Below are positions 18,328 through 26,162 of a stretch of 64,000 nt of DNA, piece after piece (position 1 is the first letter of the stretch; each line of letters begins with the position of its first letter). Origin of the DNA: Clostridia bacterium (GTDB taxonomy: Bacteria; Bacillota; Clostridia; Oscillospirales; SIG627); assembly GCA_017440805.1 (NCBI GenBank), contig JAFSGN010000002.1, positions 46,885 to 110,884 of the forward strand. Reading direction: 5' to 3'. Both the position numbers and the translations under genes were made by a program. The notes under the pieces are model-generated. The model ran no database searches and had not been told where the DNA came from. It saw only the letters and a program-made list of their open reading frames with translations.

Positions 18328-18380
18328 TTGATTTGTATAATATTGTGTGGTATAATGATTTCATCAAATATGAAATCATT
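18328..18380 (+). promoter_or_regulatory. Promoter plus palindrome upstream of repeat array 1 and the DUF1538 gene
   Basis: TTGATT (18328-18333), 17 bases, TATAAT (18351-18356). The palindrome AATGATTTCAT/ATGAAATCATT (18354-18364 and 18370-18380) overlaps the -10 and the expected transcription start, so it may be an operator or the first hairpin of the leader RNA. The leader then carries repeat array 1 and runs into the DUF1538 gene at 18636. Confidence 0.65.
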
Positions 18381-18386
18381 AACTAA

Positions 18387-18525
18387 GTTTGCCTGCGGCA
18401 AATGATGTCGCTGACGCTGATGATGTTTGCCTGGTGGCAAATGATGACGCTGACGCTGATGATGTTTGCCTGGTGGCAAATGATGACGCTGACGCTGATG
18501 ATGTTTGCCTTGCGGCAACGAGATT
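18387..18525 (+). repeat. Tandem 38-39 bp repeat, array 1 (three units plus end unit)
   Basis: Units begin with GTTTGCC at 18387, 18425, 18464 and 18503 (spacing 38, 39, 39). Each has a hairpin TTTGCC-TG(C/GT)-GGCAAA followed by ATGATGACGCTGACGCTGAT. The first unit has GTCG where later units have GACG, and the last ends GGCAACGAGATT; both details recur in the array at 61804. The array is open in several frames on both strands because 39 is divisible by three, but the codon-like peptides are repeat artefacts. Confidence 0.9.
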
Positions 18526-18635
18526 GCATATCGACAAAAACCTGGTATATAAATTTCTGCAGATAGCACGCCTTGTCGGATGTATTCTGCCGACAGCCTG
18601 TTTCAATAGTATTTCAGTACGGGAGTATAGTTGTA

Positions 18636-20168
18636 ATGAAGCGGATTTTTTCATCAATAATAATGGAATCGCTTTCCTCGGTCATGCCCATAGCGCTTAT
18701 AGTTCTGGCACTTTCAGTCACCCTGGTATCTCTTGACGCAGGGGTACTGGTTTTGTTTTTGTTCGGAACAGTTTTGTTGATTCTTGGAATGAGTTTTTTT
18801 ACCATAGGCTCAACCATTTCCATGGAACCTCTGGGCGACGGAATAGGTAAATCCCTTAATAAAAACACAAAAATAATACTTCCTCTCATTATCTGCTTTG
18901 TTCTCGGAGTCCTTATTACCATATCCGAACCCGACCTGCAGGTACTTGCCGAACAAGTTCCCACAATACCCAACGCAATGCTGATTTTGTGTGTGGGTGT
19001 AGGCGTAGGTGTTTTTCTGAGTATCACACTTTTAAGAAGCAAAAAAGACATACCTTTAAGAAATCTGCTTCTGATATTTTATATCTTGATTATCGGACTT
19101 TCCTTTTTTGCTCCCGATGAATTTGTTCCCACCGCTTTCGATTCGGGCGGAGTTACAACAGGCCCTATAACAGTACCGTTTATTATGGCTCTGGGTGCAG
19201 GTCTTGCCTCGGGGAAAAAGGGAAAACATACCGGTGAACACAGTTTCGGTCTTGTCGCTTTGTGCAGTATAGGACCTATACTTTCGGTACTGCTTTTGAG
19301 TATCTTTTATAAACCCCATCCCTCCACCTCTGTGCATGAAATAACACAGGTCACAACAACAACCGACGCCTTCAGACAGTTTGCAAAAGCACTTCCCGAT
19401 TTTGCAAAGGAAGTTGCGGTGGCGGTTGTACCCATTGTGGTTTTGTTTGTAATATACCAGGCGGTAACAAGAAGATTTAATATACACAACATACTGAAAA
19501 TGTCTGTGGGTTTTGTATATACTTATATAGGACTTGTATTGTTTCTCACAGGTGCAAATATAGGATTTATGCCGGCAGGAAGACTTATAGGCTCGGAGAT
19601 TGCAGGAGGCTCGGTCAGGGAAATGCTTATACCCATCGGTATGGTTATGGGTTACTTTGTGGTATCAGCCGAACCTGCAGTTCATTCCCTTAAAAGACAG
19701 GTCAGCGAAATAACAAAAGGTGCAATATCCCAAAAATCCGTTGCCGTTGCACTTTCGGTAGGTGTGTCGGTGTCGGTGGGAATTTCCATGCTGAGAGTTC
19801 TTACGGGAGTATCCATCATTCCCTTTCTTGTTTGCGGATATGCCGTATCCCTTATTATCAGTTTTTATGTCCCCGGCATATATACGGGTATCGCATTTGA
19901 CTCCGGCGGTGTTGCCAGCGGTCCTATGACCTCAACATTTATGCTTCCCTTTGCAATGGGGGCGTGTGAGGCAGTTGGGGGAAATGTAATGACAGACGCC
20001 TTCGGAATAGTAGCCATGATTGCAATGACACCTCTTATTACCATTCAGATTCTCGGACTCAACGAACGCCGCAACCATATAAAGAGAGTCAGAAAACTTC
20101 ACACCGAAATAAGTATGGTAAAAGACGACATTATTTTCTTTGACGAAGAGGGTGGTTTGTATGAGTAA
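18636..20168 (+). CDS. DUF1538 family integral membrane protein
   Basis: 510 residues from the ATG at 18636 (GGGAG 10 bases upstream); an upstream in-frame ATG at 18573 lies in leader sequence and adds a non-family extension. The protein is a polytopic membrane protein with an internal duplication: each half contains a glycine-rich segment, FDSGGVTTGPITVPFIMALG in the first and FDSGGVASGPMTSTFMLPFA in the second. This is characteristic of DUF1538, whose transport function has not been established to my knowledge. It overlaps the following PII-like gene by 8 bases. The FDSGG repeats resemble re-entrant substrate loops of transporters (inference). Confidence 0.8.
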   Translation: MKRIFSSIIMESLSSVMPIALIVLALSVTLVSLDAGVLVLFLFGTVLLILGMSFFTIGSTISMEPLGDGIGKSLNKNTKIILPLIICFVLGVLITISEPDLQVLAEQVPTIPNAMLILCVGVGVGVFLSITLLRSKKDIPLRNLLLIFYILIIGLSFFAPDEFVPTAFDSGGVTTGPITVPFIMALGAGLASGKKGKHTGEHSFGLVALCSIGPILSVLLLSIFYKPHPSTSVHEITQVTTTTDAFRQFAKALPDFAKEVAVAVVPIVVLFVIYQAVTRRFNIHNILKMSVGFVYTYIGLVLFLTGANIGFMPAGRLIGSEIAGGSVREMLIPIGMVMGYFVVSAEPAVHSLKRQVSEITKGAISQKSVAVALSVGVSVSVGISMLRVLTGVSIIPFLVCGYAVSLIISFYVPGIYTGIAFDSGGVASGPMTSTFMLPFAMGACEAVGGNVMTDAFGIVAMIAMTPLITIQILGLNERRNHIKRVRKLHTEISMVKDDIIFFDEEGGLYE

Positions 20169-20829
20169 GCGTCTTATGGCACTTTTATCCATTGTAGAAC
20201 GGGACAAGGGTGCAAAACTTATAAATGTGCTGGAAGACCTTAATATACGGATGAACTTCCAGTGTGTCGGATTCGGTACTGCTCCCCCTGAAATGATGGA
20301 TATATTCGGCCTTGGGTCAAAAGATAAAGACATCATAATAAGTTTTGCCGCAGAAGACACTGTCAAAGATATGATGTCAAACTTCGGAGTGGTGTTTGAA
20401 AGCCATTCAAGGTTCGGGGGATTTATGATAATTCTCAATACCTGTGCGGCAAGCAGGGTACTTACAGAGTTGCTGACTCATAACACAAGCAATGCATCCG
20501 AGAAAGGAAACGGAGCCATGAAAAACGAACATCATAACAATCTGATAATAATATCGGTAAACGAAGGATATGCCGACAGCGTAATGCAGGTTGCAAGAAA
20601 AGCAGGTGCAACCGGCGGAACAATTATCAAAGGCAGACTTGCAGAGGCAGAACTTGTTGCAGAACTCAAAGAAACCAAAATAGACGAGGACAGAGAAATT
20701 CTTGTAATCCTCACCCCGCTTAACACAAGCAGACAGATAATGGAGGATGTCAACCGGGAATTCGGAATAACCTCAAAGGCAAACGGAATAATAACTGCTC
20801 TGCCCACCGAAAAGGCATATAAAATATAA
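20161..20829 (+). CDS. Double PII-like (GlnB-fold) protein
   Basis: 222 residues from the ATG at 20161, which has GAGGGTGG upstream. The earlier ATG at 20140 lies deep in the preceding gene. Two homologous halves of about 100 residues each (starting at RLMALLSIVERDKGAKLINV and NLIIISVNEGYADSVMQVA) look like ferredoxin-fold PII domains, and the second has ATGGTIIKGR. Classical PII signatures such as the uridylylated tyrosine of the T-loop are not evident. Translational overlap with the DUF1538 membrane protein suggests it regulates that protein, as PII proteins regulate AmtB (inference). Confidence 0.7.
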   Translation: MSKRLMALLSIVERDKGAKLINVLEDLNIRMNFQCVGFGTAPPEMMDIFGLGSKDKDIIISFAAEDTVKDMMSNFGVVFESHSRFGGFMIILNTCAASRVLTELLTHNTSNASEKGNGAMKNEHHNNLIIISVNEGYADSVMQVARKAGATGGTIIKGRLAEAELVAELKETKIDEDREILVILTPLNTSRQIMEDVNREFGITSKANGIITALPTEKAYKI

Positions 20830-20834
20830 AAAAC

Positions 20835-20874
20835 ATAACCCGAAACAAAACTTTTGTTTCGGGTTATTCTTTTT
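20835..20874. terminator. Terminator between the PII-like gene and the convergent 177-residue gene
   Basis: A perfect 16-base-pair inverted repeat (20835-20850 and 20852-20867, core AACCCGAAACAAAA) is followed by TCTTTTTAT on the plus strand and preceded by A-rich sequence, so it could act in both directions. Confidence 0.85.
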
Positions 20875-20921
20875 ATGTATGAAAGCGGAAATAACAGGAC
20901 ATAAATTTTCTGATTGTTATA

Positions 20922-21455
20922 TTAACTTCTTCCCACATATCCTGCAGTAGATATGATTTTGAAAATATCCCTGTCTGTCTCAAGCAGTTGTTCAATAATA
21001 CTGCCAAACATATATGCATCGGAACGATTTGTTTTTTCCTGTACCGCCAACAATTCCATTAAAACATACAGAAATTCAACATCATATTCGCCAAAAGCAT
21101 TTAAATCAAAAAACTTCTCTATTTCAATATCTTCTTTGCCTTTTTCAATCAAGTCTTTTAATGTATTAAAATCGTTATTAACAAGCGGAACACAAGTATT
21201 CCAACAGTTTTGTATTGCCAACAGATATTTCTTTGTGAGATCCTGATTACCCTGCATTTTCATCAGCACATCCACTGCCCAGTGAATGTGTTTCGGCGTT
21301 CTGATTCGCTTATTGTCTTTTTTGTATTTGATTATAATATCAAACCGTGATAAGTTGCCTTGAAAAACATAAATAATATAATTGGTAAATACAAATTCTA
21401 TAATTGCTTTTTTAGTGCCGTTTTCTATAGTCTTACTGCCTTTTCTGATATCCAT
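20922..21455 (-). CDS. Uncharacterised protein encoded with Dam-type methylase
   Basis: 177 residues. I do not recognise a named family. The N-terminal third is beta-rich (KKAIIEFVFTNYIIYVFQGN, RFDIIIKYKK) followed by RIRTPKHIHWAVDVLMKMQ, and the rest is helical. Its start lies 11 bases after the methylase stop, with AAGGAG overlapping that stop, so both are certainly one operon. The position suggests the cognate restriction endonuclease or another partner of the methylase, but I see no PD-(D/E)xK or HNH motif that I would defend, so the role stays open. Confidence 0.6.
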   Translation of the reverse strand: MDIRKGSKTIENGTKKAIIEFVFTNYIIYVFQGNLSRFDIIIKYKKDNKRIRTPKHIHWAVDVLMKMQGNQDLTKKYLLAIQNCWNTCVPLVNNDFNTLKDLIEKGKEDIEIEKFFDLNAFGEYDVEFLYVLMELLAVQEKTNRSDAYMFGSIIEQLLETDRDIFKIISTAGYVGRS

Positions 21456-21466
21456 ATTAAATCTCC

Positions 21467-22537
21467 TTAAAAATTGCTGATAAGCAATTCTTTAATTTTG
21501 CCTCTTGCGGAACTGTTGCAGTTTATCATTCTGGAGGCCTCAACTCTTTTGATTTTGTATGCAGCATAGATGCTATCAAAGAAATCATCTTCTGTATTGT
21601 AATTCTTGGGGTCGGAATTGCTGACAACAACTTTAGCACCTTTTCTGTGCATACAATCAACAAATTCAGCAAGTTCAATTTGTTCCCTGTCATTAAACAG
21701 GTTTTCGGTATATGCGGTGAAACCTGCCGTTTCTGTTAAAGGTCTGTATGGCGGGTCAAAATAGACAAAAGTGTTTTGGTCAATAAAGTCTGCCGACTCT
21801 CTGTAATCACCGCAGACTATTTCAACATTCCGTAGTTTTTCTGACACCGCACGGAGATTTTTTTTATCACATATAAGCGGATTTTTATAAGAACCCATAG
21901 GAACATTGAAAAGTCCTTTTTTATTGACTCTGAACAATCCGTTAAAACAGGTTTTGTTAAGGAATATCATCAGTGCCGCTTTTTCAACATCTTCTGCCTT
22001 GTTTGAGTTGACTTTCAAATCATTGAATCTGTTTCTTTTTTCCCCGTAGTATGACTTCCTGTCTTCTGTTTCAAGAGGGACATATTCACTTTGATATTTG
22101 CTCAGTAAATCTATAAGTTCTTCAACACGATCTCTTATTATTACATAAGTGTTTATAAGTTCAGCATTTACATCGCTGATGTAAATCTTTTCCAGGTCAT
22201 ATTTACCGAGAATGTCAAAAAGCACCGCACCGCCTCCTACAAAAGGCTCGGCATATTTTGTAATAACACCATTGTCAAAAGGATAATATCTTTCAATTTC
22301 CTTTAGCAACTGACCTTTACCGCCCGCCCATTTCACAAAAGGCTTTACCGCCTTTTCGTCGGCAGTGTTATATCTTGTGCTTCTTGCGTCAACAGGCTTT
22401 TTTGCATTTGTGGGTATGAGCCACATGTTACCTAACATCTGAACATTTGCTATTCTGTTTTCAGAACAGAGAACCGCTACCCTTCTTTGAGATATACCCC
22501 ATTTGTCAGCAGCCTCTCTTGCAGACATAACTTCCAT
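21467..22537 (-). CDS. Dam-type DNA adenine methyltransferase with N-terminal helix-turn-helix
   Basis: 356 residues. Residues 1-50 (SAREAADKWGISQRRVAVLC) look like a MerR/excisionase-type helix-turn-helix. From about residue 65 the sequence is a D12 class (Dam/DpnM) N6-adenine methylase: FVKWAGGKGQLL, AdoMet-binding FVGGGAVLFD and the catalytic DPPY at 261-264. The family usually methylates GATC; specificity here is inferred only. Ribosome site AAGGAG 7 bases before the ATG; promoter at 22569-22597. Together with the small downstream gene it may be a restriction-modification pair or an orphan regulator. Confidence 0.88.
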   Translation of the reverse strand: MEVMSAREAADKWGISQRRVAVLCSENRIANVQMLGNMWLIPTNAKKPVDARSTRYNTADEKAVKPFVKWAGGKGQLLKEIERYYPFDNGVITKYAEPFVGGGAVLFDILGKYDLEKIYISDVNAELINTYVIIRDRVEELIDLLSKYQSEYVPLETEDRKSYYGEKRNRFNDLKVNSNKAEDVEKAALMIFLNKTCFNGLFRVNKKGLFNVPMGSYKNPLICDKKNLRAVSEKLRNVEIVCGDYRESADFIDQNTFVYFDPPYRPLTETAGFTAYTENLFNDREQIELAEFVDCMHRKGAKVVVSNSDPKNYNTEDDFFDSIYAAYKIKRVEASRMINCNSSARGKIKELLISNF

Positions 22538-22568
22538 ATTCCTGCACTCCTTGTCCGATATTAACTAT

Positions 22569-22597
22569 ATTATATTCCAAAACTCGAACAAAAGCAA
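22569..22597 (-). promoter_or_regulatory. Promoter of the methylase operon
   Basis: Minus strand: TTGCTT (22592-22597), 17 bases, TATAAT (22569-22574), 32 bases before the start codon. Confidence 0.7.
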
Positions 22598-22660
22598 TAC
22601 CAAAATGCAAAATATAATAAACAAACCCACAAAAACATCCTGTACGGGTGGTTTGAGCAT

Positions 22661-22691
22661 AAAAAAATCCGAAATTACGGTTATTTCGGAA
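22661..22691 (-). terminator. Terminator of the DUF6514 gene
   Basis: On the minus strand CCGAAAT/ATTTCGG pair around a seven-base loop and are followed by seven T residues. Confidence 0.85.
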
Positions 22692-22764
22692 ATAATATTA
22701 AATATGTGGCAGGGCTGTTGATTTGAAAAATATGCAAAAATTCTGCCCTTATGAATGACGGTTA

Positions 22765-22998
22765 CTATGAAATAAAATCTTCAACCACATCGTAAAGATG
22801 AACAGGGGAGAGGTCAGATTGATTGCATAGCCGTACCAGGTTTTCTATCTTTTCTTCCCGGTCGCAGATATCCCCGATGTATTTTATAATATCAATCCTG
22901 CCCTGTCCGTTGTCGCTCAGGGCGGCAATTCCGTATGAAATCCGGGGCAGGCGGTCTTTTGTGCGGAACTCTTTTACAACTTTATATATTACTGCCAT
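22765..22998 (-). CDS. Small DUF6514-like protein
   Basis: About 77 residues. The ATG at 22998 is 11 bases from a GGGG ribosome site, while the ATG at 23007 is only two bases from it. Residues ISYGIAALSDNGQ and the C-terminal CNQSDLSPVHLYDVVEDFI match the pattern of DUF6514, a short soluble protein common in Clostridia and of unknown function. It is a single gene with its own terminator. The family assignment is from memory of the motif. Confidence 0.6.
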   Translation of the reverse strand: MAVIYKVVKEFRTKDRLPRISYGIAALSDNGQGRIDIIKYIGDICDREEKIENLVRLCNQSDLSPVHLYDVVEDFIS

Positions 22999-23128
22999 GA
23001 CTGTCATTTCCCCGTGTTGTAATACTTTTTGATTTGCCGTGGGTGTTTGGTTGCCGTTGCGGTAAAACCGAAAAAATTTCTGAATTATGTCTCATATCTG
23101 TCTGCCATTCCATTTTGTTAAAGTGTGA

Positions 23129-23190
23129 ACAGTCAAGAGTTTTTATTCTCTTGACTGTCCGGTCTGAATTTTAGTTTGAAAAACTAAAAT
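23129..23190. repeat. Two perfect hairpins in the intergenic region
   Basis: ACAGTCAAGAG/CTCTTGACTGT (23129-23139 and 23148-23158) and ATTTTAGTTT/AAACTAAAAT (23168-23177 and 23181-23190). They lie downstream of the secreted-protein gene at 23236, and neither is followed by a clear T-run on the minus strand. The second may still end that transcript. Confidence 0.6.
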
Positions 23191-23235
23191 ATAAGGAAAA
23201 AATCAGATGTTCCGTGTTTTTTTGCCTGTTAATTG

Positions 23236-23643
23236 TCAGCGAAATACCCTTGTAATTGTTTCGGCATAGCCGTTGGCATATACCTGTGCTTCAAATACAA
23301 TTTTGTATATAGTTCCGGTGGTTATGGGGAAGTCCTCGTCTATCCCGAGAGCAGTGGTGGTTACATCATAATCCCAGTTCATGGGGATTTCCTCCCACCA
23401 GTCCTCTGTTACCATGTAATAAAGTCTTGCCGTGGCGGTAATTCTTGTTACATTTACATTTCCGTCAAGGAATATTGAAATGTTTCCTATATATCCGTCA
23501 TAGTTTATATTTCCGCTGAGAGAAGTTGTATTTATCCATCGGGGAGTGACTGCAGGGGAGGTACCGCCTGCTGCAAGAGCCACATTGCTGATGCTTAATA
23601 TCACAAGTACACATGAAAGTAAAACTGCTGTAAACTTTTTCAT
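23236..23643 (-). CDS. Small secreted protein with signal peptide
   Basis: 135 residues. A classical signal peptide (MKKFTAVLLSCVLVILSISN, then VALA before the cut) is followed by a beta-rich, Thr/Asn-rich mature part with ITATARLYYMVTEDWWEEIP. The layout resembles the small secreted Clostridia families such as DUF6147, but I cannot confirm the family. AAAGGAAAAAAG precedes the ATG. No membrane anchor or catalytic motif is visible. Probably an extracellular protein of unknown role. Confidence 0.65.
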   Translation of the reverse strand: MKKFTAVLLSCVLVILSISNVALAAGGTSPAVTPRWINTTSLSGNINYDGYIGNISIFLDGNVNVTRITATARLYYMVTEDWWEEIPMNWDYDVTTTALGIDEDFPITTGTIYKIVFEAQVYANGYAETITRVFR

Positions 23644-23810
23644 TTTCTTTTTTCCTTTCGTTTTTACACTTTTTTATACAGGGACGGAACATTGATTATA
23701 CACATCGACATTTTTTGTCCTGTGTTTTTCGCTTACCCCTATATAAACCGATGAAACATCAAAATCGTTACCGTTTTTTTGAAAAAAATTAAAAAAATCT
23801 TTTAAAAGAG

Positions 23811-23852
23811 AAAAGGCAGTGGAAAAACTTTGTTTTTCCACTGCCTTTTTAC
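23811..23852 (-). terminator. Terminator of the sigma/anti-sigma locus
   Basis: A perfect 18-base-pair stem (23811-23828 and 23832-23849; core GGCAGTGGAAAAAC) lies 16 bases past the end of the DUF4367 gene and has U/A-rich flanks suited to termination in either direction. Confidence 0.85.
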
Positions 23853-23867
23853 TGTGATATATCCGTT

Positions 23868-24380
23868 TTAATTTATTGTTTCCGCAATTTCTATCAGTGC
23901 CTTTTCAGAAATGTTCGTTGAGTGTGCCGTCAGCATATATGAATATTTTTCATCATTCCACAATAATGAATAGGTTTCTTGGGAGGTTCTGAACACAAGA
24001 ACACCGTAATCTTTGCCTACCCTCACATTTTTAACAACAGAGTTTTGGTTGTCATACCATGGATCGTGTTTGTCAAGCAGTTCTTGTGAATACGAAAGAA
24101 CCTTTATGCCGTTTTCCAGATAAATAACACTGTAATGATAATCCGAATTTACAAAGACCTGTTTCTCCCAGTCCTCTCTGCCGGGGTTGATTTCCTTTAT
24201 CTCTTCAATGACGGTGGGCGGGGGAAGTTCTTTTGTATATGACACCGATATGTGACTGTCAAAAAGGTCTACAATAGCATTCCATATAGCAGTTCTTACC
24301 GCCTCAACACTTATGGCAGCAACAAATGAAATTGTGCATATAATAAGAATTACGGCGGTACATCTTTTGAAGTACACCAA
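23868..24380 (-). CDS. DUF4367 membrane protein, C-terminal part of a split anti-sigma factor
   Basis: About 170 residues starting at TTG 24380 or, better spaced from AAGGGG, GTG 24377. A single transmembrane helix (CTAVILIICTISFVAAISVE) is followed by an extracytoplasmic DUF4367-type domain with ILYLENGIKVLSYS-like and YSLLWNDEKYSYML segments (read here as VIYLENGIKVLSYS). Such domains normally form the sensor end of anti-sigma factors. The reading frame is the same as that of the 56-residue gene just upstream, separated only by a TAA and three codons, so both once formed one gene or are still made by reinitiation. Confidence 0.72.
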   Translation of the reverse strand: MVYFKRCTAVILIICTISFVAAISVEAVRTAIWNAIVDLFDSHISVSYTKELPPPTVIEEIKEINPGREDWEKQVFVNSDYHYSVIYLENGIKVLSYSQELLDKHDPWYDNQNSVVKNVRVGKDYGVLVFRTSQETYSLLWNDEKYSYMLTAHSTNISEKALIEIAETIN

Positions 24381-24389
24381 AAAATCCCC

Positions 24390-24560
24390 TTACTGCTTTT
24401 TTCTGTTTTCCCTGTTTATTGTTTTGCGTACTTTTCTGTCCAGCGATTTGGGGCACTGTACTTCCGAAGTGTTCACCTCTTTAAATTGTTCTGTGTTTTT
24501 TGTGACAAGAACATCGCCGGAAAGCATTATCAACGCATCAAGTTTGTCATTTTTTATCAT
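24390..24560 (-). CDS. Cytoplasmic N-terminal part of split anti-sigma factor
   Basis: 56 residues from the ATG at 24560, which overlaps the end of the sigma-factor gene by 14 bases. The peptide (KNDKLDALIMLSGDVLVTKN, then a basic KSLDRKVRKTINRENRKKQ) has the make-up of the cytosolic segment that sits before the membrane helix in DUF4367-type anti-sigma factors. It ends at TAA 24390-24392; the same frame continues after the stop into the membrane part at 23868-24380. It is either a nonsense-interrupted gene or a naturally two-piece regulator. Confidence 0.6.
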   Translation of the reverse strand: MIKNDKLDALIMLSGDVLVTKNTEQFKEVNTSEVQCPKSLDRKVRKTINRENRKKQ

Positions 24561-25152
24561 TATAGCACAACTCCTTCCGCAAAGCCTCTCTGAGTTTGTT
24601 TCTTGCTTTAAACAGTCTTGCTCTGACTGCATTGTCGCTTATTCCCAGAAAATCCGCCGCCTCGACACAGGAATATCCGCACATATACACTAAATTTACC
24701 GCGTCCTGCATATCCTGTGTCAACCCGAGCAGAGTTTTCTGTATAATCTCGCATTCTTCCTTTTTGATTACAATGTCCTCGGGGATATAACTTTTGTCAC
24801 AAAATTCGCGTACCGTATAATCCTCCGAGTCATCTTTCTTAAGGTAATAATCGCACTGAGTCCGTAAAATCTTTTTCTTTTTGTTGTAGTTGTCTATCGA
24901 TTTGTTTTTTACGATATTCCGTATACAGATGGTTATCATGTTGCATATATCCCTGTCGGCAGTCCCCTCAAATTTGGACAAATGCTTCATAATTTTGCAC
25001 ATTGCGTCATTAACTGCGTCTTCCGCGTCCTGACCATGTTTCAATACATCATAGGCAACCGTGTACATATAACTGCCGTAGTCAAGATATATTTTCTCCA
25101 CAAACAGCCTGTCATCATCTGACAGGTTATACAACAACAGATAAAATATCAT
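24547..25152 (-). CDS. Sigma-70 family RNA polymerase sigma factor (ECF-like)
   Basis: 201 residues from the ATG at 25152, which has AAGGAG 10 bases upstream; the ATG at 25197 lacks a site and would overlap the promoter. Region 2 (GQDAEDAVNDAMCKIMKHL and the following DICNMITICIRNIVKNKSID) and region 4 (AVNLVYMCGYSCVEAADFLG, then SDNAVRARLFKARNKLREAL) are clear, with nothing between, as in ECF sigma factors. The adjacent, overlapping anti-sigma gene indicates control by a membrane sensor. Promoter at 25188-25216. Target genes unknown. Confidence 0.85.
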   Translation of the reverse strand: MIFYLLLYNLSDDDRLFVEKIYLDYGSYMYTVAYDVLKHGQDAEDAVNDAMCKIMKHLSKFEGTADRDICNMITICIRNIVKNKSIDNYNKKKKILRTQCDYYLKKDDSEDYTVREFCDKSYIPEDIVIKKEECEIIQKTLLGLTQDMQDAVNLVYMCGYSCVEAADFLGISDNAVRARLFKARNKLREALRKELCYNDKK

Positions 25153-25187
25153 TGCGTTTAACTCCTTATTGCATATTAATCGCAGAT

Positions 25188-25216
25188 ATTTTATCATAAT
25201 AAAGTATAATTTTCAA
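25188..25216 (-). promoter_or_regulatory. Candidate promoter of the sigma-factor operon
   Basis: Minus strand: TTGAAA (25211-25216), 17 bases, TAAAAT (25188-25193), 35 bases before the chosen start. Confidence 0.5.
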
Positions 25217-25289
25217 CATTAAGGAAATATTTTACACAAATTTCTGCATATTACATATTTAGAACCTCTTTATATGGTTATTTTTTTGG

Positions 25290-25459
25290 AAAAGTACACA
25301 AATTGACAGATGATGATTTCTGCACTGTTGCTCAAATAACCATGCATAACTATTGACCTTTTTTATTTTTTTTGGTATAATATGCAGGTGGTATGTATAA
25401 AATTTCATAAAATCAATACTGATTTTCCAAAAATAATCATTATCAAAATGTGTACTTTT
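25290..25459. repeat. Inverted pair of an 11-base word flanking a promoter, beside the recombinase gene
   Basis: AAAAGTACACA (25290-25300) and its reverse complement TGTGTACTTTT (25449-25459). Similarity extends outward on one side (then NNTTGANA in both). A strong promoter at 25353-25381 lies between them and a small serine recombinase gene begins its stop codon 13 bases away. A second inverted pair, ATGGTTATTT/AAATAACCAT, sits at 25274-25283 and 25334-25343. Confidence 0.5.
25353..25381 (+). promoter_or_regulatory. Strong orphan promoter
   Basis: TTGACC (25353-25358), 17 bases, TATAAT (25376-25381). Downstream on this strand there is no gene before the terminator hairpin at 25434-25470, so any transcript would be roughly 85 bases long. 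Confidence 0.65.
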
Positions 25460-25475
25460 TGATAATGATTTTTAT
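25434..25475. terminator. Terminator of the recombinase gene, also closing the orphan transcript
   Basis: AATCATTATCAAAA (25434-25447) pairs perfectly with TTTTGATAATGATT (25457-25470). T-rich sequence follows on both strands. Confidence 0.8.
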
Positions 25476-26068
25476 TTGTCCCCGAAATCCCGAATCCGTC
25501 TGTAAAGGGTGGAAATACTCATATCGCTCAGCCGTGCCGCATCCTGCGTTGATATCTGTCCTGTTTTCCATCTGACAAATATCTGTTCAAAATCGTCTGG
25601 CAGAACTTTTATCGGCCGTCCGAACACAACACCGCGGAGTTTTGCGGCTTTTATGCCTTCTTCCTGTCGCTTTTTGATGTTTTCCCGCTCGTTCTGGGCG
25701 ACAAATGAAAGCACCTGAAGAACAAGATCGGCAATAAATGTACCCATCAAATCCTTGTATACTCTTGTATCAAGTAAAGGCATATCTATAACCACCACAT
25801 CAACCTCCATTTCTTTGGTAATAATCCGCCACTGGTCCTGAATTTCCTTATAATTTCTGCCCAGTCTGTCTATGGCTTTTACATACATCAAATCGCCTTT
25901 TTTCAACAGTTTTATCAGTTTTGTGTATTCAGGTCTGTTAAAATCTTTACCGGACTGCTTGTCAATAAAAATGTTCTCGGGTTTCAGACCCAATTGCTCC
26001 ATCTCAAGAATTTGTCTTGCTTCATTCTGGTCTGTCGCCGAAACCCGTACATATCCGTATATATTCAA
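25472..26068 (-). CDS. Small serine recombinase (resolvase/invertase type)
   Basis: 198 residues from a TTG at 26068, which has GGAGG 8 bases upstream; the ATG at 26146 lacks a site. The resolvase catalytic domain is complete: GYVRVSATDQN with the nucleophilic Ser10, YVKAIDRLGRNYKEIQDQW, and the arginines of the E-helix region (NERENIKKRQEEGI). A C-terminal Hin-type helix-turn-helix (STQDAARLSDMSISTLYRRI) follows. Such enzymes resolve transposon cointegrates or invert DNA. The inverted repeats and promoter just beyond its stop make inversion worth testing. Confidence 0.88.
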   Translation of the reverse strand: MNIYGYVRVSATDQNEARQILEMEQLGLKPENIFIDKQSGKDFNRPEYTKLIKLLKKGDLMYVKAIDRLGRNYKEIQDQWRIITKEMEVDVVVIDMPLLDTRVYKDLMGTFIADLVLQVLSFVAQNERENIKKRQEEGIKAAKLRGVVFGRPIKVLPDDFEQIFVRWKTGQISTQDAARLSDMSISTLYRRIRDFGDK

Positions 26069-26162
26069 TGTCTTTTCCTCCAGGATAAAATCAATGAATA
26101 TATTATACCATTTTGCCGGTTTTCTAAAATTAAAATCAACAGACAATTCAGCAAATATAAAA

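Noticed and set aside
18387..18525. CRISPR array
   Set aside because: The repeats are directly contiguous with no unique spacers, and no cas genes are present. The GGTAAGCAGTTAA pairs at 49.9-50.7 kb also lack spacer-repeat regularity.
18246..18736. Open frames of about 90-115 codons on both strands across repeat array 1
   Set aside because: The peptides are 13-residue repeats created by a 39-base unit divisible by three; they are open in several frames and lack ribosome sites. The same applies to the arrays near 61.8-62.1 kb and 63.6-63.9 kb.
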